A DNA stretch of 64,000 nucleotides from Paenibacillus rigui (lineage in GTDB: Bacteria > Bacillota > Bacilli > Paenibacillales > NBRC-103111), in assembly GCF_002234615.1 (NCBI RefSeq), contig NZ_NMQW01000002.1, positions 310,001 through 374,000 on the forward strand. The letters run 5' to 3'. The translations under genes were made by a program, and so were the position numbers. Within the stretch, counting starts at the first letter, position 1; the number at the start of each line of letters is the position of its first letter. The notes below the pieces were generated by a model. It was not told the origin of the DNA, searched no databases, and saw only the letters and a list, made by a program, of their open reading frames with translations. This document shows, in pieces, positions 18,212 through 26,990 of this stretch.

Positions 18212-18841
18212 TTATTTAGTCGGTTCGCTTACCAATCTGCCTTCCAACAATTCAATCAATTGCTGTTCGACGTTATTGGCCCCTCCGCCGCTCCCTCCCG
18301 GTATGAAAAAAGCACCCGTTGAACTTAAATCCTCGTCGTCCGTTATGATGTTCATCTCCGGGGTGGACTGATGCCCTTGCTCTTGATCCCTTTGCTGCCT
18401 CCGCATTTGAAATTCTTTAATCATCTGTTCCCTTTGCTCTATAGTTAAATCGTCCATGTATTTCCGTTCCGTTAGTGATTGCTTGCGGTTCAATAAATGC
18501 TCTTGAAAGTCATCCACATAGGCCTTCTGCTTCTTGGAAAGAAGACTGACAATCAGCTGCTGATCTGCTTGGGACAGCTCGCCGTCTGTACTGTTCCGCC
18601 TTACCAGCGGAAGCATGTCCTCCGCTTGTCGTCTACTCAGCATGAGACCGTCCTTTTTGTCCATTTGCACAAGGCTTTGGAACAAAATGACCATATCGCG
18701 CTCCTGAGCGCTCTGAATTTCTTCCTGCTTCACAGTTAAAGGGACAGGAGGCTGCTCCGTCGCCTTCGTTACATTGCAACCGCTTAACGCAACGGTCATG
18801 CCTAAAAAAATACGTAACCATGGATTTCGCCGATAGCGCAC
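18212..18841 (-). CDS. Unrecognised lipoprotein
   Basis: A 209-residue protein that I cannot assign to a family. A short signal with lipobox (TVALSGCN) suggests attachment to the membrane surface. Residues 40-150 are highly charged and helical, rich in Gln, Glu, Lys and Arg, with QAEDMLPLVRR and LSKKQKAYVDDFQEHLLNRK. A Gly-rich patch (PGGSGGGANN) precedes a short helical end. It starts with GTG. Similar small lipoproteins with a repeated LSxxQ pattern are common in Paenibacillus. It stands alone between the carbonic anhydrase gene and the two-component system, all on the minus strand. Confidence 0.65.
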   Translation of the reverse strand: MRYRRNPWLRIFLGMTVALSGCNVTKATEQPPVPLTVKQEEIQSAQERDMVILFQSLVQMDKKDGLMLSRRQAEDMLPLVRRNSTDGELSQADQQLIVSLLSKKQKAYVDDFQEHLLNRKQSLTERKYMDDLTIEQREQMIKEFQMRRQQRDQEQGHQSTPEMNIITDDEDLSSTGAFFIPGGSGGGANNVEQQLIELLEGRLVSEPTK

Positions 18842-18970
18842 AGCCTTCCCACCCTTCCCTCACACAAATAGGCCGCCCCTGTTGCTTAGAGACAGCATAC
18901 TTGTTAACTTTGATAAAACTATGAGTGAATTGTGAAAAATGTGTAAAATAAGCAAAGCTCTACCGAGGCC

Positions 18971-20443
18971 TTATGACGATGAGCAACCGCGTTCATAAAA
19001 ATCAGTAAAACCCGGATATAATGGAAAGCTGATTTGGAACTGTGTTCCCTCTCCCTGCACACTGGCTACGCTAATCGTTCCCTTGAGCCCGCTCACCAAG
19101 TGCTTCACGATCGTTAATCCCAGCCCTGTCCCTTCCGCGGCGGAGGTTCGGGCATGCTCTACTTTGTAGAAGCGATCCCATATCCGATGAAGCTCTTCGT
19201 CAGCCATCCCTATGCCGGTATCCTTCACATGAATGATGGCGTGTTCATTGTCGAAATCCAAGGAGACCGTCACCTTGCCGCCTGGCGGCGTGAACTGAAT
19301 CGCATTGTACAATAAATTTTGCATGATTTGTGAAAAACGATCCGTATCCAGCTCCACCACAATAGGGCCCTCCTCAGGTGACGGCAGCGCATCCAGCAAG
19401 ATGAGGTTCTTCTCGGCCATCGGTGTTCTAACCAGCTCAAGCACTTCATGAATGACTTCCCTTAGCTCAACCGGGTGTGTCCTGAACACATCCACTCCAT
19501 TTTGAATGCGTGCCAGGTCCAGCAAATCATTGACCAGCCTCTGCAGCCGCTGAACCTCCTCATCGCAGATGCGCAGGTAGTGTCCGTACTTCTCCTCGGG
19601 AATGATCTTATCATTCATTGCGATGATGAAGCCGCGAAGTGTCGTTAGAGGGGATCGCAGCTCATGAGAGACATTGGCAAGAAAATCCTGCCGCGCATCC
19701 TCCCACTCGTTCAATTGATCGACCATGAAATTGAAGCTTTTGGCGAGCTCCCCTACTTCATCGTTTGATGTAACCGGAACCCGGGAGGTAAAATCGCCCC
19801 CGGCTACTTCCAGTGCTGCGCGGTTCATTTGCTGCAAAGGCCCGGCGAGCTTGCGCGAAAGGACGTACAGGATGATAGCTACCGCAAACAAAGAAAAAAT
19901 CAGGGGCACCACAATGTTCCAGCGAACGGCGGTCAGCGCCTGACTGATTTCAAGAGCAGGCACATTCATGAAGATGACGATCGGCTCCCCATTCAGCTGC
20001 GCCGGTGCATAATAGGTCAGCAGCCCGATTTGATCGACCGCACCAAGCTTGTATTGACCGGCGACAAATCCGGTATGTCCCTTCAAGCCGTCGATGAATA
20101 AGCCATCCATAGATGTCGGAATCAGCGAGCCTTCCTTCTCCGACGAGCCGTTCAGAATATTGCCTTTGGCATCCATTAACCATACATGTCCATTGAAGCT
20201 GCGGGCAATAATACGGACACCGAAGCGAAGCTCCCGCGTTGAAATCGTACCGTCCTGATAGGAAGCCAATATTTTGTTTACCTCACTTAACCGCGAGGTT
20301 AGAAGCTCTTTTTTATCTTTATAAAACATATCTGTGAAATAATAATTCCAAAAAACCGCCAGTCCGATAAAAAACAAAATACAGGTAGCTAGGAAGGACA
20401 AAAAGATCTTAATATAAAAGCTGCTGTACCACCGCTTAATCAT
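18971..20443 (-). CDS. Sensor histidine kinase
   Basis: Membrane sensor kinase of 490 residues. Layout: helix 1 (about 10-33), extracytoplasmic sensor of about 140 residues, helix 2 (about 175-197), HAMP (198-250), then HisKA with the phosphorylated His260 in FLANVSHELRSP. The HATPase domain has the N-box NLLYNAIQFTPPG, G1 DTGIGMADEE and G2 EGTGLGLTIVK. The stop of the response regulator gene overlaps its start by 8 bp, so the two are one two-component system. The signal is unknown. Confidence 0.93.
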   Translation of the reverse strand: MIKRWYSSFYIKIFLSFLATCILFFIGLAVFWNYYFTDMFYKDKKELLTSRLSEVNKILASYQDGTISTRELRFGVRIIARSFNGHVWLMDAKGNILNGSSEKEGSLIPTSMDGLFIDGLKGHTGFVAGQYKLGAVDQIGLLTYYAPAQLNGEPIVIFMNVPALEISQALTAVRWNIVVPLIFSLFAVAIILYVLSRKLAGPLQQMNRAALEVAGGDFTSRVPVTSNDEVGELAKSFNFMVDQLNEWEDARQDFLANVSHELRSPLTTLRGFIIAMNDKIIPEEKYGHYLRICDEEVQRLQRLVNDLLDLARIQNGVDVFRTHPVELREVIHEVLELVRTPMAEKNLILLDALPSPEEGPIVVELDTDRFSQIMQNLLYNAIQFTPPGGKVTVSLDFDNEHAIIHVKDTGIGMADEELHRIWDRFYKVEHARTSAAEGTGLGLTIVKHLVSGLKGTISVASVQGEGTQFQISFPLYPGFTDFYERGCSSS

Positions 20444-21173
20444 GCTGTGTTACCTCAAACGAATAACCGATGCCCCATAAGGTTTGAATCGCCCAGTCTT
20501 CGCTTGCCCCGAGTTTTTTTCTCAGGTTTTTAACATGGGCGTCCACGGTCCGGGTGCCTCCGCTGAAATCAAAGTTCCACACATAACCAAGCAAATCCTC
20601 ACGGGAATACACTCTTCCCTGATTCGATGCCAGGAAATGGAGCAGTTCAATTTCCTTGGGAGTCAAATCCACACGAGCTCCGTTCAGCGTCACCTTGTAC
20701 TGCTCAGGATCGATAATCAGAGAGCCGATGCGTTGAACCTGCTTGATCACCTTCACCTGGGCCGCTGTGCTTCCTCCGTTCTGGTTTTGCGTACGCCGAA
20801 GCACGGCCTTGACTCTGGCAATCAGCTCGTTAGGGTCAAACGGCTTCACGATATAATCGTCTACACCCAAATTAAATGCCCTGAGCTTGTCAATCGATTC
20901 ACCCTTCGCCGTTAAGAATATGATCGGTGTTCCCGCTACAGGCCCCGTTTCATTTCGAATCAACGAGCACAGCTCGAAGCCCGTCCGGTCCGGAAGCATG
21001 ACATCCAGCAGCACAAGATCCGGAGCCTGTTCCTTCACCGTTTGCAGCACCTCATTGCCCCGGTATGCAATAATCGATTCATACCCCGCATGCTCCAGAT
21101 ACAGACGGATGACTTCCACAATATTCGGTTCATCATCGACGACGACAACTTTTCCGAGTTTTACGTTACTCAT
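20436..21173 (-). CDS. OmpR-family response regulator
   Basis: DNA-binding partner of the kinase encoded next to it. The receiver domain has the acidic pair VVDDE, phosphorylation site Asp57 (LVLLDVMLPD), a Thr in FLTAK and Lys110 in YIVKPFDP. The C-terminal winged helix (from about residue 145) has the OmpR pattern LTPKEIELLHFLA and SREDLLGYVW. The second ATG is chosen because AGAGGG sits 7 bp before it. Its start overlaps the end of the DUF309 gene by 8 bp, linking three genes in one transcript. Confidence 0.95.
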   Translation of the reverse strand: MSNVKLGKVVVVDDEPNIVEVIRLYLEHAGYESIIAYRGNEVLQTVKEQAPDLVLLDVMLPDRTGFELCSLIRNETGPVAGTPIIFLTAKGESIDKLRAFNLGVDDYIVKPFDPNELIARVKAVLRRTQNQNGGSTAAQVKVIKQVQRIGSLIIDPEQYKVTLNGARVDLTPKEIELLHFLASNQGRVYSREDLLGYVWNFDFSGGTRTVDAHVKNLRKKLGASEDWAIQTLWGIGYSFEVTQHD

Positions 21174-21705
21174 GGCCATTCCCTCTTAAGTGTTGTTTCT
21201 GTCTCCGGCTTCTTTCCCGTTCCGCTATCACGTGGCTCCGATCCCTCAGCGTATGCTTATGGATCAAATAATCGTCCTGCAGATCGCTTGGGCTTCGCCA
21301 CACCAGCTTCTGCTCCCTGCAATGCTGCAGGCATAACGATTCCAGCTTCGGATCGGCAATCGGCAAATCAAGATCGGTATAGACAGTTCCCGGCTCATGT
21401 AGAAGCCGAAGTCTCTCTTCCAAGCGCTGCCGCATGATGCTTGCATCCAAACCGAGCTGGGTCATGCCTGCATCCGTCAGATTAACGAGCGATTGCGAGA
21501 GCATTTTGACAGCGCCATTCCTATTGCCTCTTCGCTCATGATACAAGGAAACCGCTATTTGAATAAGCCCCACATAAGTAGACGCATGCACATCGCCGGG
21601 ATGGGCCTTCCAGAACTCTTCCATCACTTCATGGCACTCAAAAAAATCCCGCTCCGCATGGAAATAGATTAAATAATCGATATAAGGCTGGGGATATGCC
21701 GACAT
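21166..21705 (-). CDS. DUF309 domain protein
   Basis: A soluble helical protein of 179 residues. The first two thirds match DUF309: YLIYFHAERDFFECHEVMEE is its signature, with the HEVMEE-x-W core, followed by YVGLIQIAVSLYHERRGN. The rest is Arg- and His-rich and has no known role. The biochemical function of the family is unknown. It is the first gene of the DUF309-regulator-kinase operon and overlaps the regulator start. A TTG three codons upstream is an alternative start. Confidence 0.85.
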   Translation of the reverse strand: MSAYPQPYIDYLIYFHAERDFFECHEVMEEFWKAHPGDVHASTYVGLIQIAVSLYHERRGNRNGAVKMLSQSLVNLTDAGMTQLGLDASIMRQRLEERLRLLHEPGTVYTDLDLPIADPKLESLCLQHCREQKLVWRSPSDLQDDYLIHKHTLRDRSHVIAERERSRRQKQHLRGNGHE

Positions 21706-21847
21706 AAACTTCAAACCGCCTCTGCTTGTTCAAAATCTGTTTCATTATTATTGTAACAAGAAGGGATAAAAACTGAAACCTTTGTCTAGATTATTCGTAG
21801 TAAACGAATGTAACCGAAATCTCAAAACATTTATGGAGGGTCCAAGC

Positions 21848-22303
21848 ATGTTGAAAAAAATGTCTTTACTTCTTATGGCTTGTCTAGTCGCTTTATCCTT
21901 CAGTGCCGTGAGCGCTGTCGGTGTAGCCGATGCAAAAGCATCCTATAAAGCTCCTAAGAAAAGCTACAGCCCGGACACATCGACACAATCGCCGAACACG
22001 AACAGCGGTGTCAAAACGGACCCGGCTGCTTCCAAGACTACACCGACTACCGGAACCACCAACCCGACTACGGCGACAAAGCCCGGATTTTTCAGCGGCG
22101 GCGGCTTTATGAAAGGCATGCTGATCGGCGGACTGGCCGGTATGCTCTTCGGAGGCTTGTTCGGTAATATGGGCGCCTTGGGCAACATTCTCGGTCTGCT
22201 GATCAATGTTATGGCTATCGTAGCTGTCATTGCGATCGTCGTGAAACTCGTTCAATATTTCAGAGAGAAGCGCAAATATAACGAGCAGCCTAAACGCTAC
22301 TAA
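21848..22303 (+). CDS. Small secreted or membrane protein with Thr/Pro-rich linker
   Basis: 151 residues. A signal peptide (about 1-28, ending VADAKAS) is followed by a Ser/Thr/Pro-rich linker, then a Gly-rich segment and two closely spaced hydrophobic stretches (MLIGGLAGMLFGGLFG and NILGLLINVMAIVAVIAIVV), and a basic end. This layout resembles proteins loosely annotated as Tim44-like, but the Tim44 domain itself is absent. GGAGGG precedes the ATG by 7 bp. It is 26 bp upstream of the DUF2653 gene, probably in one transcript. Confidence 0.75.
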   Translation: MLKKMSLLLMACLVALSFSAVSAVGVADAKASYKAPKKSYSPDTSTQSPNTNSGVKTDPAASKTTPTTGTTNPTTATKPGFFSGGGFMKGMLIGGLAGMLFGGLFGNMGALGNILGLLINVMAIVAVIAIVVKLVQYFREKRKYNEQPKRY

Positions 22304-22329
22304 TTCAGCTTAAAAAGAGGTCATGTACG

Positions 22330-22605
22330 ATGAGATTATCCGAACAAGATATCATTAATGCCATTTGCCTGCATATGGCCGAACGCAAGCAGCTTCAGCC
22401 CAATCAAGTCGAGGTCGAAATGATGTGGGACGAAGACTATGGATTCTCCGCTGAGGTGCACACCGAGGGCCGCAGTCAAATTATCGTGGCCGCCAATATT
22501 CTGGAAGCGGTAGAGCGCTACTTATTGAATCAAATGAATATGCGTGTCTTCCGAGACCAGATTCACTTGAAGCTTGAGGAAGAAATCGTCGCAGACATCG
22601 CATAA
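22330..22605 (+). CDS. DUF2653 (YxcD-like) protein
   Basis: A 91-residue soluble acidic protein. MRLSEQDIINAICLHMAERK at the start, VEVEMMWDEDYGFSAE in the middle and EAVERYLLNQ towards the end match the YxcD/DUF2653 family of Firmicutes. No biochemical role is known. A GAGG element lies about 11 bp before the start. A terminator follows directly. Confidence 0.85.
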   Translation: MRLSEQDIINAICLHMAERKQLQPNQVEVEMMWDEDYGFSAEVHTEGRSQIIVAANILEAVERYLLNQMNMRVFRDQIHLKLEEEIVADIA

Positions 22606-22623
22606 TATCGGGCTTCTTCTTAG

Positions 22624-22664
22624 GTCCCCTTATCCCTCAGTTGAGAGGTAAGGGGGCTTTTTTT
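22624..22664 (+). terminator. Terminator after the DUF2653 gene
   Basis: CCCCTTA...TAAGGGG stem, extended by an inner CTC/GAG pairing, followed by seven T residues. Confidence 0.88.
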
Positions 22665-22780
22665 GCATCCGAATCTCAGACTCTAGCATACTTCTACTAT
22701 TTTCCTATGCAACTTATTGCTAACTTGGTGCGTTTAAGTTTAATAGGATAGTTTTAGTATTTGTAGAAAGAGGCTGATGC

Positions 22781-24709
22781 ATGTTGAAACGTAAAACCGC
22801 GCTGCTCGTTACCGCGATGGCTTTGTTCTTCACCTCCTCCGGTACGGTCATGGCCGCAGTGGACAAGACTTCCAAATACCGTGTCTATCAGGATGATCGC
22901 ATCCTATGGGAAACGGCAGACTACAAATCGGCAGAAAGCTACGCCAAGCAATTCAAAAGCAGCCACGTGGAGGAAATCGCATCGAGAAAATGGTTGTGGA
23001 ACAATTATCCCAGGTACAAAGTATATCAGAACGGCAGCAGTAACTCCTCCTGGGAATTTACAACACTCGATCAAGCGATAGCGGAAGCATCCCGGTGGGG
23101 GCACGCCAGTGTCCGGGATCTGCAGTCGGATGGATGGGTGTGGAACAATTATCCCAAATACCAGGTATATCAAGGGGATGTAACCCTCGATTCGTGGGCC
23201 TTCGGTTCTCTTGCCGAAGCCAAAGCGGAAGCGAGTAAATGGGGCAATGCTCATATCATCGACCTGAACAGCAACAATTGGGTATGGGATAACATCTCGG
23301 AAACGCGTAAAGCGGAGCTGCGCGCATCCAGCGACAAAATTTACAGAATTTATCAAGGAACTTATACAGCCAGTGATTGGGCTTATGCTTATCTCGAGGA
23401 TGCGGTCAAAGCTTCTCTGCAATGGGAAAACTCGACGATCGTCAGTACGGAGAAAAACAATCAGATTGTTTTCTCCAATATGAAAGCGTACCAGGTTTAC
23501 CAGTACGATACCGCATTGGAATCTTTTCTGAATATGGACGATGCCATCGCCTATGCCAAGCAATTCGATCATACAAAAATTTTGGACAGCAATTCCGCTT
23601 CAAAGCTCTCCCTTTGGACGAATTATCCGTATTACCAAGTGTACCAGAGCGACCGGTGGATCGGTGATTTCTCGAATCTGTTGAATGCAGTCAGCTACGC
23701 GATGGGCTACAGCAATGCTTCGGTTCGACTGCTTGACGGCGGGCCGAATGTGTGGGACAACTTCCGGAAGCTTCAGTTCTGGGGCTGGAATGGAAGCTCG
23801 AGCGATACAACGATCCGCAATCAAGTGAGCACGACAAGCGGGCTGGATGTCGTTTCGCCTACTTATTTTACCCTGGCGGATGCCGCCGGAACCTTAACGG
23901 ACACATCCAACAAAGATACCGTGGCATGGCTCAAAGCTCAGGGCTACAATGTACAGCCTCTTGTCAACAATCAATTCGACGCAGCCTTGACGTCACAGTT
24001 TTTAAGCAGCAGCGACGCGCAGACCAAGTTTATCGATGCACTGGTGAGTAAGGGCGTCTCTCTTGGTGTAAATGGGCTCAATATTGATTTTGAGAGTCTG
24101 TCTGGAAAAGACCGTGCCGCCTACACAGCTTTTATTCAAAAATTGACGGATGCCGCTCATGAAAAAGGACTGCTGCTCTCGATTGATCTGCCGCGCGGAA
24201 GCGCCAAATGGAATGCACAGACTGCCTTTGATCATGAAAAGCTGGGTGGCATCGTAGATTATATTATCACCATGGCCTATGACCAATATTGGAAGGGCAG
24301 CACAGAAGCCGGCTCCGTTGCCGGTCTTCAATGGGCCGAAGAAGGAATTAAAGAATTTCTCGCCTATGGAATTCCTCGGGACAAGCTCATTATGGGGATC
24401 CCCTTTTATGTGAGAGAGTGGCAAATCGACAGCTCCGGCAAGCTCGTCAGCAACCGTGCCGTTCTAATGAAGGATATTCCAGCACTGATCACAAGCAAAA
24501 ATGCGACCCAAACCTGGGACGAGCAGTTCAAGCAGTATAAGGTTCAGTACTCGCAGGATGGCTACACCTACGTATTTTGGCTGGAGAACGAGGATACGGT
24601 AAGTGCCCGCTTGGACATCGCGCAGAAATATCAGCTGGTCGGTGTCGCTGCCTGGCGTCTTGGGTATGATTCAACTGACCTGTGGAAAGCAATGCTTCAG
24701 AAAAAGTAA
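22781..24709 (+). CDS. Secreted GH18-family glycosidase with six N-terminal repeats
   Basis: 642 residues: signal peptide (1-26), six imperfect repeats of 45-48 residues (about 33-77, 78-125, 126-172, 187-233, 236-283, 284-328), then a GH18 barrel (about 330-640). Each repeat begins (K/R/A/Y)Y-x-VYQ and usually ends V-W-(N/D)-N. The catalytic motif is NGLNIDFES, with Glu438 as proton donor, close to the YaaH/YdhD group that acts on cortex or wall glycan. YIITMAYDQYW and VGVAAWRLGYD are further GH18 blocks. The repeats could bind the cell wall; I do not recognise them as LysM or SH3. It is monocistronic. It may act on peptidoglycan or spore cortex, but chitin cannot be excluded. Confidence 0.88.
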   Translation: MLKRKTALLVTAMALFFTSSGTVMAAVDKTSKYRVYQDDRILWETADYKSAESYAKQFKSSHVEEIASRKWLWNNYPRYKVYQNGSSNSSWEFTTLDQAIAEASRWGHASVRDLQSDGWVWNNYPKYQVYQGDVTLDSWAFGSLAEAKAEASKWGNAHIIDLNSNNWVWDNISETRKAELRASSDKIYRIYQGTYTASDWAYAYLEDAVKASLQWENSTIVSTEKNNQIVFSNMKAYQVYQYDTALESFLNMDDAIAYAKQFDHTKILDSNSASKLSLWTNYPYYQVYQSDRWIGDFSNLLNAVSYAMGYSNASVRLLDGGPNVWDNFRKLQFWGWNGSSSDTTIRNQVSTTSGLDVVSPTYFTLADAAGTLTDTSNKDTVAWLKAQGYNVQPLVNNQFDAALTSQFLSSSDAQTKFIDALVSKGVSLGVNGLNIDFESLSGKDRAAYTAFIQKLTDAAHEKGLLLSIDLPRGSAKWNAQTAFDHEKLGGIVDYIITMAYDQYWKGSTEAGSVAGLQWAEEGIKEFLAYGIPRDKLIMGIPFYVREWQIDSSGKLVSNRAVLMKDIPALITSKNATQTWDEQFKQYKVQYSQDGYTYVFWLENEDTVSARLDIAQKYQLVGVAAWRLGYDSTDLWKAMLQKK

Positions 24710-24964
24710 TTCCTTCTTTTGTCTAGGACTCTGAAGGAACAAACAGCCCCTTGGCATTCGAAACCTTGCTGTGTTATTGCGCAGCCTTTGGTTTCAGCGA
24801 GGCCACTGAAAAAGTTACGGCTGCAAGGACGGATCATTCTTCGATCGCTGTTGTCCGCGGATTTTCTCAATTTCATCCCGCTTATTGCGGTCAACATCCG
24901 GGGACAAAGGCGAACGTTTACGCTTCTACAGAACGATTCCGTCCACCCCGCCAGCTTATCATTG
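24710..24964. other. Intergenic stretch, no gene recognised
   Basis: Open frames here are short and lack ribosome-binding sites or recognisable protein patterns. Only the terminator at its right end is interpretable. Confidence 0.5.
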
Positions 24965-24991
24965 GCCCCGGTTTCAACCAGGGGCTTTTTT
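24965..24991 (+). terminator. Terminator downstream of the GH18 gene
   Basis: GCCCCGGTT/AACC-A-GGGGC hairpin followed by six T residues on the plus strand, 255 bp after the GH18 stop. Confidence 0.8.
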
Positions 24992-25010
24992 ATATTATTT
25001 TATGTTTTGT

Positions 25011-25893
25011 TTACAGGTTGGGCTTCCTCTTCACGGGGATCCAAATTTCACTCCTGAAGGCAGGTGATGACACCTCCTTACTTTCATTCCACAGCATCTC
25101 CGGTCCTTCCACTTGTTCATAAGGAGAGGCAGGGAACCACTCCGAATAAACACGTCCCCAAATCTCCTGAAGTGCAGCCGGGAAAGGCCCAACCACCTCG
25201 AATACCGCCCAAGTCATCGGAGGAACCTCTAACTTAACGAAGGGAGCCGGGTTCTCCAGTGTCGTAGCGACCCCGATATAATGATCCAGCTCCCCCTTCT
25301 CTTCCATCCGCTCCTCGGAAAAGTTTCGTGGAAGCGCTAATGATGCCAGACGGTATGCTATTGGATAAACTCTTCATCAGAGCAATCGATGATTCATCCA
25401 AATTCCTCCACATTGCTGCAATTTCAGGGTTGACTCCATGAAATTGAATAGGCACCCTTTTCATAATGCCGACGATCCGGAATGCCTCTTTTTCTACAAT
25501 ACGATAAATCATTTCATTGCCTCCTCGCATGGTCAACTGGAAATATAACCGCGGATACACCTTCAAAGACTGATCGTTGTTTCTCGCTTCTGAAGGCGTT
25601 ACGCCGTGAAAGGAATGGAACGCTTTGGTAAACGCATCTGGGGATTGGTAACCGTATTTTACAGCCGCATCAATGATTCTGAGCTTGCTACTCTGAAGAT
25701 CAAATGCAGCCAGCGTGAGTCGCCTGCGGCGAATGTATTCTGATAATGAAAGACCGGCAAGAAACGAAAACATTCTTTTAAAATGATATTCGGAGCATGC
25801 CGCATGTCTAGCTGCCTCCTTAAAATCGATCTCCTCCGTTAGATGCTCTTCGATATAGGCCAAAGACTGGTTCAAACCTTCAAGCAAATTCAT
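25011..25893 (-). pseudogene. AraC-family regulator with GyrI-like effector domain, frameshifted
   Basis: The first frame (25893-25234) encodes an AraC helix-turn-helix domain ([18 protein letters not shown] and [20 protein letters not shown]) and the start of an effector-binding domain. The rest of that domain continues in another frame (25307-25011: [28 protein letters not shown] and so on to SEIWIPVK). Removing one base in the TTT at 25324-25326 joins them as ...[20 protein letters not shown], which fits the family. So this is either a recent one-base insertion or a sequencing error. The unshifted product would lose about 100 residues of the ligand domain. GGAGG precedes the ATG at 25893. 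Confidence 0.85.
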
Positions 25894-26097
25894 GGCCTCC
25901 CTCCCTTCCTTAGCTCAAGATAACATAAACAGAGAGTTCTCATCCGATGATTCGCGCACCGTTTATGACGTGTATTTTCCAATTATAGGCATTCGACGTT
26001 GCGATTTCAAAGTTCTTCAATACATTGGTAAAGATGGAGGGCATGGAACGAAACTAAGTCCTCCGCAACCATACCGAAGGACAGGTGAACATATTCG

Positions 26098-26913
26098 ATG
26101 ATAAAAGCCAGAAAGGCAAGGACTGCTGCTACAGCACGCAGTAACGGGAATTTCTACACTCAATCCAAGAAATTGCTGCTCCAAAAGCTTCGTTCCTCAA
26201 GTTTTGATCCAAACCATTATCGAATTGTCTACATGGGTGACAGCTGGGCTGCCGAGGGGAATAACACGGGCGTTGCAGTTTTAAACGAGGCTCTGAACGT
26301 TACCGGCAGAACCAAGCCGTTATATACCTTACATGGAGGCGATGCCGTATTTACGGGATCAAAGGAACAGTTGAATTTTTTTGTAAAAAAAGTGAAAAGC
26401 AAGATTCCATCGATTCCTTTGTTCGTTTCGGTCGGTAACCACGAAGCCACCTTTCAGAATGGAACCAGCTCCTTAACCAATTTCAAAAACATCATCGGCC
26501 CCAAAGAGCTTCACTTTGTAGTACGGACTCCATTCGTCAAGGTTATTGCTTTAAGCTCCGTCAGTGCCAATGGAGGGCATCCGTACGGACTTAGCCAAAG
26601 CGAGCTTAACTTTCTAAAAAAAGAGTTAAACACCAACGTAAAAAATATCATCATTACTACACACGTGCCGCCTAGTGATTGGGAAGTAGGACGTGCCCAA
26701 TTTAACAAGCTGATCCAAAAGAATAATGTGAAGCTGTTGATCTTCAGCCACGTTCATGCCTATCGTAAATTTAAATATCAGGGGAAAGACGCCATCATTT
26801 CCGGTGGAGCCGGTGCAGCGCTGGACAAAAATCAGATTAACCATATCCTCATTCTGACCGTTCGTAACGGCAATATCACAACGAAAAAGGTACCTATCAG
26901 CTGGCAGCTGTAA
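26098..26913 (+). CDS. Calcineurin-like metallophosphoesterase with altered first motif
   Basis: 271 residues with the two-metal phosphoesterase motif series: GDSW (47-50), GGD (80-82), GNHE (113-116), TTH (187-189) and SHVH (217-220). Motif I normally supplies Asp-x-His; here His is replaced by Trp, while the other ligands are kept. The nearest architecture is that of extracellular calcineurin-like phosphatases, yet no signal peptide is visible; the N-terminus is basic. ACAGGTG is a modest ribosome-binding site. The gene lies alone and converges on an unrecognised gene with a shared terminator. Substrate unknown. Confidence 0.8.
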   Translation: MIKARKARTAATARSNGNFYTQSKKLLLQKLRSSSFDPNHYRIVYMGDSWAAEGNNTGVAVLNEALNVTGRTKPLYTLHGGDAVFTGSKEQLNFFVKKVKSKIPSIPLFVSVGNHEATFQNGTSSLTNFKNIIGPKELHFVVRTPFVKVIALSSVSANGGHPYGLSQSELNFLKKELNTNVKNIIITTHVPPSDWEVGRAQFNKLIQKNNVKLLIFSHVHAYRKFKYQGKDAIISGGAGAALDKNQINHILILTVRNGNITTKKVPISWQL

Positions 26914-26947
26914 GGCAGCGGGAATATTGAGGTAAAGGACAAACGGC

Positions 26948-26980
26948 AAAAAAGGGCTCTCGTTGATGAGAACCCTTTTT
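26948..26980. terminator. Bidirectional terminator between converging genes
   Basis: AAAAAGGG-C-TCTC pairs with GAGA-A-CCCTTTTT around a 6-base loop. T runs exist on both strands. Confidence 0.85.
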
Positions 26981-26990
26981 GATTTGTTCC

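Noticed and set aside
24719-25122. Overlapping plus-strand frames after the GH18 gene
   Set aside because: They cross a terminator and lie opposite the AraC-like gene; composition and start signals are not those of genes.
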